Source of the DNA: Megalobrama amblycephala
Taxonomy: Eukaryota > Chordata > Actinopteri > Cypriniformes > Xenocyprididae
NCBI RefSeq assembly: GCF_018812025.1
Contig: NC_063054.1
Coordinates: 10,344,082 to 10,408,081 of the forward strand
Direction of reading: 5' to 3'
DNA length: 64,000 nucleotides
The first letter of the stretch is position 1, and every line of letters begins with the position of its first letter. Below, piece after piece: positions 13,301 through 25,300 of the stretch. A model generated the notes under the pieces. It was not told where the DNA came from. It saw only the letters and a program-made list of their open reading frames with translations, and did no database searches. A program made the position numbers and the translations under genes.

Positions 13301-16300
13301 ATACTTCAGCTTCCACACTCCGCACAAACGCTTGGATATGTGCCTAAAAATAGCGCACATTTATCTAGGTTAACGTTAGAGCGAACAGCCATGTAAAGTT
13401 GCTACTACTAGTCAACTATTAGGGGACTTCCCTAATTACTCCAGTCTTCAGTGTCACATGATCCTTCAGAAATCATTCTGATATGCTGATTTGCTGCTCA
13501 AGAAACATTTCTCATTAATGCCAATGTAGAAAACAGTCGTGCTGCTTAATATATTTGTGGAAACCGTGATACATTTTTTTTCCTGGATTCTTTGATGAAT
13601 AGAAAGTTCAAAAGAGCAACATTTATTTTAAATAGAAATCTTTTGTAACATTATAAATTGCTGTATTTTCATGTTTGATCAATTTAATATGTTCTTGCCA
13701 AATAAAAGTATTAATTTCTTTCTTTAAAACTTGCAAAAAAAAAAACAGTTGTGTATTTATCAAACTCGTGTGTGATTGCAGGAGAAATCTCTTCCTGGTG
13801 TGGTCATGGCGTTGGTGTGTAATGTCTTTGAGATGCTTTATCAGCTTGCTAACTTGGAGGAACCCAGGTAAACAACCCACAACAACTGCTAGTTATCCTA
13901 TTATTTATCTGAAGGGTTAGTTCTCCCAAAAATGAAAATTCTATCATTAATTACTCACCCTCATGTCGTTCCACACCCGTAATACCTTCGTTCATCTTCA
14001 GAACACAAATTAAGATATTTTTGATGAAATTCAATGGCTCAGTGAGGCCTCTATTCAAAGCAATGACATTTCCTCTCTCAAGATCCATAAAGGTACTAAA
14101 AACATATTTAAACCAGTTCATGTGAGTACAGTGGTTCAATATTAATATTATAAAGCGACGAGAATGGCATACAGAAAGTATTCTCTTCGCTTTATAATAT
14201 TAAGGTAGAGCCACTGAAATTTTAAATATGTTTTTAGTACCTTTATGGATCTTGAGAGAGGAAATGTCATTGCTGTGAATGTAGGCCTCACTGAGCCATC
14301 GGATTTAATCAAAATATCTTAATTTGTGTTCCGAAGATTAACGAAGGTCTTACGGGTGTGGAACGACATGAGGGTGAGTAATAAATTACATTATTTTCAT
14401 TTTTGGGTGAACTAACCCTTTAAATTCTGTCATTATTTGCTCATCATCATGTTGTTTCAAACCAGTATGCTGTTTTTTCTTTATTCTTGTATTGTTGATT
14501 TTCGCTTCACAGATGAACCCTTTCGCTTTGCTGGCATATATTGTATTTTGTGATTTCAGTTGACTTGTAATGACTGTGTGGCCATCTTGTTCCTATCCAG
14601 AATAACTTTGCGTGTGAGGAAGTTGTTGCTGCTTATCCCGACTGACCCCGAGGTGCAGGACGCCCTCGATAACTTTGTGCCAAAAGAGTCTAGCGTCTGG
14701 AGTCACCAGGTAATGCCTCTCCATGACTTTGGATAAAATTGGATAATGTTTCTCATGTTCTTAAAAATGCATTGATCTAATGACTGTTTTATTGTTTATA
14801 TATATATATATATATTGTAGACAAATATACACTACCATTCAAAAGTTTGGGGTCGATATGATTTTTATTTTTTTTACTTTTTTTTTTTACTTTTTTTTAA
14901 TTTTTTTTTTTTGGAAAGAAGTCTCTTCTGCTCGCCAAGGCTGCATTTATTTGATCAAACATACAGTAAAAACAGTAATATTGTGAAATATTTTTATAAT
15001 TTAAAATAACTGTTTTCTATTAGTTTGTTTTAATGTAATTTATTCCTGTGATGCAAAACTGTATTTTCAGCATCATTACTCCAGTCTTCAGTCACATGAT
15101 CCTTCAGAAATCATTCTAATATGATGGTTTACTGCTCAATGCTGCTTAATATTTTTGTCGAAACAGTGATACATTTTTTTACAGAATACTTTGATGAACA
15201 GAAAGTAAAAAAAAAACAGCATTTAATTAAAATAGAAATCTTTTGTTACATTATAAATGTTTTTACTGTCACTTTTGATCAATTTACTTACCCTGTGCCC
15301 TTGCTGATATTTTCCTTAAAAAATTGTATTGACCTCAAACTTTGGTAGTGTGTAGCTTTGATTTGTTTAACATTTTGTGCCCGATACATAACATGATTAT
15401 AATTATGGAAATTATTTAATAGTTTTGAGGAGTTCTCAGATGTGGAACATTGTAATAGTAAAGAATGAGTAGGTGTGACTGGTAGTTTAGGTGAAATAGT
15501 GGCTGGGTGACTCAGCATTTTGAGAGCTGTAACAGTCATGTGACAGTGTTTTTGTTTTTAGCAGGATGCACACAGAAGACAGTGCTCTCTAGCAGACAGT
15601 AAATAACTTCTCTCTCTGTCTCATCAGAAAACTCTGTTTACACTGGGGTCCGGTTCTCAGGCCTCGAAGTCTCCGTCTCTGTCCAGTAAACAGCAGCACC
15701 AGCAGAGTGCAGCATCTATCCTGGAGTCTCTGTTTCGTTCTTCTGCCCCGGGCATGTCTACATTCAGAGTGCTCTATAACCTGGAGGTTTGTCATGCATT
15801 TCTCATGTTTAAAGGATTAGTTCACTTCAGAATTACATTTTCCCGATAATTTACTCACCCCCATGTCATCCAAGATGTTTATATCTTTCTTTCTTCAGTC
15901 TAAAAGAATTTAAGGTTTTTGAGGAAAACATTCCAGGATTTTTCTCCATATAGTGGACTTCACTGGGGTTCAACGGGTTGAAGGTCCAAATGTCAGTTTC
16001 AGTGCAGCTTCAAAGAGCTCTACATGATCCCAGACGAGGAATAAGAGTCTTATCTAGCGAAACAATCTGTCATTTTCTAAAAAATATAAAAATGTATGTA
16101 CTTTTTAACCACAAATGCTCATCTTGCACTGCTCGGTGATGTGCCACGCATCATGAAAGGTCACACGTGACAGGCGAAAGTACTGAGTGTCTACAAAGCG
16201 AACGTGCAAAGACTAAGTCAAACGCTTTTTACAAAAAAAGGTAAAACAATGCTGTCGAACGGTACTTCCACCTACATCACCTGTGGCCTTTCCAACATGA

Positions 16301-19300
16301 TTATGTAATGCGTGGCACATCAGTTTACTAGATAAGACTCTTAGTCCTCGTCTGGGATCATGTAGAGCTCTTTGAAGCTGCACTGAAACTGACATTTGCA
16401 CCTTCAATCTGTTGAACCCCAGTGAAGTCCACTATATGGAGAAAAATCCTGGAGTGTTTTCCTCAAAAACATTTCCTCATTTCTTTTTCGGATGACATGG
16501 GGGTGAGTAAATTATCAGGAAATTTAAATTCTGAAGTGAACTAATCCTTTAAGTTATAATACTCCATTTTCATGTGCAGAGACGATATGTATGTCATAGG
16601 CTGATTACCCAGAACAGTGTGAATGTGTCTCTGTGGCACTTTCTAAACATTGCTATGTTTTTCTGTTTGTTTGAATAGTCCAACAACATTTGGATGAATC
16701 AATGTCATGCGTTTAAGTGCAGGATTGAACCATTCAGTCATTCCTCTCAGTGTTTGCACACATTATAGTGTTGATTGCATGTGTCAAGTACAATCATTCA
16801 ACCCTGTTACCAAAGTTATTATTCAAAGAAATTATCGAACACAAATGTTTGCGTTTATCAAATATTAAAAACCAACGTTTTTAAGACCCTACTGATTAAC
16901 AGCTTAATCTTCAGCCCTGTTGCAAATCATAATATTATGATTTCTGAAGGACCATGTGACACTGAAGACTGGAAAAATTCAGCTTATATTTTTATGATTA
17001 TATATTTATACAAACCATATAGAAAATTGGTTAAAAATAAAAAAATTCTTGTAAAGGGAAAAAAGCACACTCTCTCACTTATGCACTCACCTCCATCCGT
17101 TCTCTTAGGTGTTGAGCTCCAAGCTGATGCCCACATCTGATGATGAAATGGCGAAGACCAGTGTCAAATCTTTCTGTGAGAACTTCCTCAAAGCAGGAGG
17201 TCTCAGGTAGCCGTCTGCTTTTTACCCACTTTTCCTCTGCATGTTGATAATTATGCAGTCTAAATGTGTCTGTATATTTTAATCATTAATTATCTCAGCG
17301 GCACGTTGTCTCTCTCTCTGTCTCAGTCTGGTGGTTAACGTCATGCAGAGAGACTCCATCCCCTCCGAGGTGGACTACGAGACCAGACAGGGAGTCTATT
17401 CCATCTGCCTGCAGCTGGCCAGGTGCAGTCTCATTTATCAGTCTGGCTGTCTTCTCGTTCCTATTTTTCTATTTTGTGTCGTACTTTTCTCTTTTTTTCT
17501 CTAGCCCTGAGTAAGATTCGGTTTTTTACGCGCACGCTAGCTTACGCGCACAGTCGAACGCCGCCGTTCAATGCATTTTTGAACAATCTCTTACAACCCA
17601 TGTAAATATATTTGTATTCTTTCATGCTAGAGTTGTACAAATAAGGATACTTTCTAACCTCTTCGCACAATCTCTCGTCTATATAGGCCTCCATTGTCAC
17701 TGTAGCTTTCGTGCGTTCTGGTCTGTTCTGTTTATGCAGTTTTTCTTCGACTACCTTGTGAATCGACGCCCCCAAGTACGCTGACCTTTTGTACATGTAA
17801 AAAGTGAACTTTGGGCTTCTCTGAAAACACCTCTCCAGATGATAGGCAGCATAATAATATTGCTTTAAAAACGCTTGTGTTCTTTTCAGGTCATTTTTGT
17901 CATGTATGAAAAATAAAAACTGTTAAATCCCATAGATTTCTCTTTTTTTTTTTTTATGCGTTTTGGCCATTCGTTTACACGATAACAGCGTTTTGGGGGC
18001 CTTAAAACACAAACTTTTGAAAACTGTTTTTAAATTGCAAGTTTTTGAAAATGCTATTGTTATCGTCTCTGTGTAAACTGCAAAAATATGAATTTGTGAA
18101 AACGGTGACTCCTTGCTTATGTGTATTATGTGTTCAGTCTATAGGTGTGTAGTGTTTCTTTACAAAGTGACATTGCCATCTACTGGCCTGGCAGCAGAAT
18201 ACAGCATTTTTAGTTGTTGTTGCAGATCCATGTGAACGGGATTGTTTTGACAACGTTGTCGTCTTTATGCAAAAAGCATTTGCGTTTTTAATTAGGGCTG
18301 CGATTAATCGTTTGCAAAATAAAAGTCTGTGTTACGTAATATATGTGTGTGTTCTGTGTATATTAATTATGTATATATAAATAAATGCACATACATGTAT
18401 ATATTTAAGAAAAAAATTATATTTATATATAAAATATTTATATTTATATGTAATCTAAAATATAAATAAATATGTATATTTATTTATACATGTATATATT
18501 TTTTTAATTTATACATGTATGTGCATGTATTTATATATGCATAATTATTATACACAGAACACACACATATATGACATAAACACAGACTTTTATTTTGCAA
18601 ACGATTAATTGCGATTAATCGTTGTGCAGCCGTATTTTTAATATATCGTTGTTCTTGTTGTTTAAATGTACTCTAAGACTGTTACATCTAGATGAAAACA
18701 TGACTCATTTTTGAGCCAAACATAATGGGTGTAATTTTATAAATAGTCAGCAGGGGTTAAAGCATACCTCATTCCGAAGACATGGCTTAATTTGAAAGGT
18801 GAAAGAAACCGACAAGACAGAACAACAACAAACTTGACAAGCACTTGTGTGAGGGGGTAAAGAGATTCCTGAAACTCTAATTTATATGAGTGCACAGACA
18901 TTTTTAGGAATTATGGAGAGAAATAGCACAAAATTTTCTAGTGCGCATTTGTCAGATACCAGTGTTCACGCACGCTGTATGCATTGGCTGTATGCATACA
19001 CTGTTCACGTCAAAGCTGAAGAATGCATTTGGCTTTAGCGTTCATTTAAGTACTTGCACTTTGTCTCCCCCTGTAGGTTCCTGCTGGTAGGGCAGGCTAT
19101 GCCTAGTATACTCGACGAAGAGTTGAGCAAGGACGGTCTAGACACTCTGTCCTCTCGGCCGTTCCGTAACGCCGGGCGGCAGAGCGGCCGGCAGCTCTCC
19201 GTCTGTGGAACTCCGGAAAAATCCTCCTACAGGCAGGTGTCCATGTCTGACAGATCCTCCATCAGAGTAGAAGAAATCATCCCGGCCGCCCGTGTTGCCA

Positions 19301-22300
19301 TACAGGTGCGTAAGAGCATCCAGTGCTCTCTTAGTTTTCTAAATTATTTTTTCCTTGCCATATATGACTTGTCTGGTTTGTTGTTTCAGACGATGGAGGT
19401 GGGAGATTTCACATCCACAGTGGCGTGTTTCATGAGACTCACCTGGGCGGCGGCCGCAGGCCGATTGGATCTAGTTGGCAACAGCCAGCCGATCAGAGAG
19501 ACCACTAACTCGCTTCTCCCGCTGGGCGTACGCAGCAGGGTCAGCAGCACAGGTGAGGCTCTGATCGGTCCAAAGTTTGGAATAATCAAGATTTTTTTAA
19601 ATGTTTTTGAAAGAAGTTTCTTTTCCTGTGTTCATCAAGGCTGCATTTATTTGATCAAAAATACAGTAAAACAGCAATTGTTAAATATTATTATAATTTA
19701 TACGATATTTTTTCGATTTTATTATATTTTAAAATATAATAAAATAAAAAAATAAAAATTGTATGAATTGTAATAATATTTCACAATTTTTGATCAAATA
19801 AATGCAGCCTTGGTGAGTATAAGTGACTTCTATTCCAAACTTTCAACTGGTAGTGCATACATCTGTCTTTCAATCTTTGCATCGCTCTCATTGTTCTTGT
19901 GTGTTTGTGTGTTTCAGGAAGTAACTGCAGCTCTGGCAGTGAGGGAGAGATCACCACATTACAAGCTGGCATATGCGTCAAACAGCTGTGTGTGTCCATC
20001 AAAGACACTATTATCGCACGAGAAGCGCTCTCGTTACTTGTCACATGCCTTCAGCTACGCTCCCAACAGCTATGTAAGAAAAACAGCACACTCATATGCT
20101 AAAGAAAAGTCAGCAAAAATTAAAACGCTTAGGGAATCACTTTATTTCTTGTTCTTTTTCAAGCTTCATTTTACAGTCTGCCTTCTGTGAATGATTTCAT
20201 CATTGATATTCTGCTGGGCTCATCCAGTGGAGAGGTCAGTGCCTGCTTTAAAGTCCTGACTAAATCAAGCTTGTCTTATTAAGAATGACTTCTGAGTCCA
20301 GATGTCCTTTCACAGATCCGACGTGTGGCGTGTGATCAGCTGTACACTCTCAGTCAGTCAGACACCTCTGCGTACCCTGATCTTCAGAAGCCCAACCTCT
20401 TCCTGCTGAAGGTGGTTCTGACAGCTCAACTTCCTCTCTGGTCTCCTACCAGCATCATGAGGGGCATTAACCAAAGGTCCGACACACGAAACATGCCTGA
20501 TTTCTTCTCTTTTAGGAGAACAGTTTAACCATTTGTGACAAATGAGACCTAAACAAAATTGCTGAAATTAAATGATCAAGCACAGATTGTTTCTGTAACA
20601 GTCCCACAAAGTAAAGATATTGTGTAAACTTCATAAAGCTGTGAAATGATGAATATCTACTAAAATGATGATCATATTTTTAGGTTGCTTTCACAATGCA
20701 CAGAGTATTTTGACCTGAGGTGCCAACTACTGGACGACCTGACCAGTGAGTTTCTTCCTTATTTTCAATAGAAATATATTCCACAAATAAGATGTATTTT
20801 CTAATTATTCACATAATTTTTGTTATAATACATAGTTAACTGTAGTAAAATCTATTTTTAATGTTTAACTAATTACCAAAAACATTTAGCTTCCTCCCAC
20901 ACTTTGACTTGCAACCCTGTTACCACATGATTTTTCCCTCTGTTACACAAAAATGTAACATTCTTTAAAATTGTGACACATGAAGTAACATCATGTGTAC
21001 AGCATTAGAAGAAAACAATCAAAGAAACAGATTCCGTTTTCTATTGTAGTGTTGACTGCATTCATCAGTCTCACTCTTCAACCCTGTTACCCAAGTTAGT
21101 GGGTTATTAGAAAATGCAGACAAATATGTATTTACTGTTTAATCTATAGGAAATGTAATTTTATCAAGAGCTTAATTAACATTTGGCTAGTCGATACTGA
21201 TTTAGGCTACATTTGCAACCCTATTACCCCTTCTCCCTTATACAATTAATACAATTAATGTTCACCAAGGCTGCATTTATTTGATTTGAATACAGTAAAA
21301 ATTGTAATATTGTGAAATATTATTACAATTTAAAATGTCATTTATTCCTGTGATCAAAGCTGAATTTTCAGCATCTCCAGTCTTCAGTGTCACATGATCC
21401 TTCAGAAATCATTCTAATATGCTGATTTGATGCTCAAGAAACATTACTTATTATTATCAGTGTTGAAAACAGTTGTGCTGCTTTTTTTTTGTGGAAACCA
21501 TGATACATTTCTACGGAAGAGGATTAGGGCCAAGCAATAATAAAAAAATAAAACCATCTCGAGATTAAAGTTGTTAAATTTCAAGAAAAAACTTGTTAAA
21601 TTTCAAGAAAAAGGTCAAAATAAAATGTCATAATGTCAATAAAGTCATTAAATTACGAGAAAAAAGTCGTTAAATTACGAGAAAATATTTGTTAAATTAT
21701 GAGAAAAAAGTCGTTAAATTATGAATTTGTTCTCATAATCTAACAACTTTTTTTCTCCTAATTTAATTAGTTTATTCTCAACATTTTATTTTGACTTTTT
21801 TCTCGAAATTTAACAAGTTTTTTTCTCGAAATTTAACAACTTTAATCTCGAGATGGTTTTATTTTTTTATTATTGCTTGGCCCTAATCCTCTTCCGTACA
21901 TTTCTTTCAGGATTCTTTGATGAATAGAAAGTTCAATGAACAGCATTTATTTGGAATAGAAATAGTTTAACAAAGTTTTTACTGTCAGTTTTGATCAATT
22001 TAATGCATCTCTCTCACACAAATATAATTTTTAAACTGTATTTATAAATTTGTTAATAAGGTTACATAGGGCTGGGTATTGACACAAATTTCATGATTCC
22101 ATTCTATTTCGTTTCACAAGCTTGCGATTCGATATTATTTTGAATATATCAAGTACAGCACATCAAATTTTCTCTAAGGAAAAAATTAATCATTCAACTA
22201 ATGCTGTAAACTGTACATGGGAATTAGTTGGTACTACATTAATGTAATGTTGAAGGTCAAAATTAACTGCACTTAAATTACACTCAAGGGAATTTTTCAT

Positions 22301-25300
22301 AATAATAATAAAGTTATAATGCTAATTTACAATTACATAATTATATTTTTACTCCAATTAGTTTTTTGAAATATAAACATTTAAATGGTGATTTATTTAA
22401 ACATGCAATAAATATTGAAGAACATTAAAAATTATGAGTATGTAATATGGTGCATATATTTAGCAAAATGCTCCTCTCTAGAGTAAATTTTTCTAGCTGA
22501 CTAACAAGTTTATGGTCACTTAATATGGTTTTTGGAGGTAAATGTGAAGTAATTTTCTCATAATAAAATGGGCAGAATTTGACATCTGAGATTTGGTTTC
22601 ATATCAAAAGTAACAAAGCACAAAACTTATTGTGGTTTATTGGATGGGAAGCGCGCTACAATGTTCCGTTCATTCATCAACTGAAAACAGGATAAGACTA
22701 ATTGATTCTTAGGATTTAAGAATCAATATCAGTTTGTAAAAATGAGAATTGATTAAAATTGAGAAATATTTATTTTTTACCCAGCCCTAAGGTTGCAAAT
22801 ATTGCAAACTTCATATTGAAAGCTCATTAAATATATTTATTTTGGCTTTCTGAGATGAGAATGTTAAACACCTCCCCTCACCATTTGCTCAGCCCTGTTT
22901 TGTTTCATTTTACTGTATGTGGAAAGCTCCAAATGTAACTTTTTGTGAGTGTCCTTTGCTTTAGTTCTGTTTAAGGATTTTTTGAATCCTTTGGAAAAGC
23001 TCAGCTCCATGTGTTTCATATTCTCAGCATCAGAAATGGAGCAGCTTCAGATCGGCCCGGCGGCCATGCTGGAGGATGAGATCAGCTGGCTTGATAATTT
23101 CGAGCCCACTTGGACCAACGAGCTGGAGACCAGCGAGGCAGACAACATCCTGCTGGCCGGACACCTGCGCCTCATTAAAACCCTGCTGTCCCTCTGCGGC
23201 AGTGAGAAAGAGCAGTTTGGTCAGCCACTTTTCCGATTATTTTGACAGCATGATTTGATGCATATGGAGATTCGGATGTGGAGTAAAATGTTTTTTCATG
23301 TTAATGTGCTGCAGGTCCTTCTCTGATCCAGCAGCTGTTGGACGACTTCCTGTTCAGAGCGTCTCGAATCATCCTGAACAGTGACAGCTCATCTAGCACT
23401 ACGGCGTCTATCCACGACTTTCACCCAAAGTAAGATGAAAGGCATACATTCACCCACATTAACATGTAACTCGCTCAAATTGCATTTAGCATTTGTGCGT
23501 GTGTGTCTCAGGTGCAGTACGGTCAGCAGTCGTCTGGCGGCGTACGAGGTGCTGGTCATGTTGGCTGACAGCTCTCTAACTAACCTGCAACTCATCACTA
23601 AAGAACTGCTGTCCATGCACCATCAGTCTGACCCATCCCTCACCAAAGAGTTCGACGTGAGTCCCCTCATCAGCCTCGCTGTCCTTCTGGCTTTTAATGA
23701 ATTTTGCAACATCGACACCGTTATTGAACTGAATTGAATTAACATTGTATGGAAGCTTGTTTCCACCATGGGATAAAAAAATAAAACAGGGAATTTTATC
23801 TCACAATTGACTTTCTTTATCACAATTGCAAGTTTATATCTCACAATTATGAGAAAAAATTGTGAGTTTAAAAACTGCAATTTTAAGTTTATATCTAAAA
23901 TGTCAGAATTATGAGATATAAACTTGAAATTGCAAGAAAAAAGTCAGAATTGCGATCTCACAATTTTTATATCTCATACTTCTGTCTTTATATCTCGCAA
24001 TTCTGACTTTACATCTAAACTTAGAATTGCGGGGAGAAAAAGTCAAAATTGTGAGATATAAACTTGCAATTGCAAGAAAAAAGTCCGAATTGCGATCTCG
24101 CAATTTTTATATCTCGTAGTTCTGACTTAATACTCAATTCTGACTTTATATCACGCAATCCTGACTTTATTTCATGCAATTCTGACTTTATTTCTCCCAA
24201 TTCTGACTATTTCTCCCAATTCTGACTTTATTTCTCCCAGTTCTGACTTTATTTCTCCCAGTTCTGACTTTATACTCAATTCTGACTTTATTTCTCCTAA
24301 TTCTGACTCTATTTCTCCCAATTCTGACTTTATTTCTCCCAATTCTGACTTTATACTCAATTCTGACTTTATTTCTCCCAGTTCTGACTTTATGCTGAAT
24401 TCTGACTTTATTTCGCCTAATTCTGACTCTATTTCTCCCAATTCTGACTTTATTTCTCCCAATTCTGACTTTATACTCAATTCTGACTTTATTTCTCCCA
24501 ATTCTGACTTTATACTCAATTCTGACTTTATTTCTCCCAATTCTGACTCTATTTCTCCCAATTCTGACTTTATACTCAATTCTGACTTTATACTCAATTC
24601 TGACTTTATACTCAATTCTGACTCTATTTCTCCCAATTCTGACTTTATACTCAATTCTGACTTTATACTCAATTCTGACTTTATTTCTCCCAATTCTGAC
24701 TTTATTTCTCCCAATTCTGACTTTATTTCTCCCAATTCTGACTTTATACTCAATTCTGACTTTATATCACGCAACTCTGACTTTATTTCATGCAATTCTG
24801 ACTTTATTTCTCCCAATTCTGACTATTTCTCCCAATTCTGACTTTATTTCTCCCAGTTCTGACTTTATTTCTCCCAGTTCTGACTTTATACTCAATTCTG
24901 ACTTTATTTCTCCTAATTCTGACTCTATTTCTCCCAATTATGACTTTATTTCTCCCAATTCTGACTTTATACTCAATTCTGACTTTATTTCTCCCAGTTC
25001 TGACTTTATGCTGAATTCTGACTTTATTTCGCCTAATTCTGACTCTATTTCTCCCAATTCTGACTTTATTTCTCCCAATTCTGACTTTATACTCAATTCT
25101 GACTTTATTTCTCCCAATTCTGACTTTATACTCAATTCTGACTTTATACTCAATTCTGACTTTATTTCTCCCAATTCTGACTCTATTTCTCCCAATTCTG
25201 ACTTTATACTCAATTCTGACTTTATACTCAATTCTGACTTTATTTCTCCCAATTCTGACTTTATACTCAATTCTGACTTTATACTCAATTCTGACTTTAT

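Noticed and set aside
19054..19755. A single 233-codon gene
   Set aside because: It is exon w18, the in-frame 84 bp intron, exon w19 and then MITE sequence. Conserved exon borders and splice sites show separate exons.
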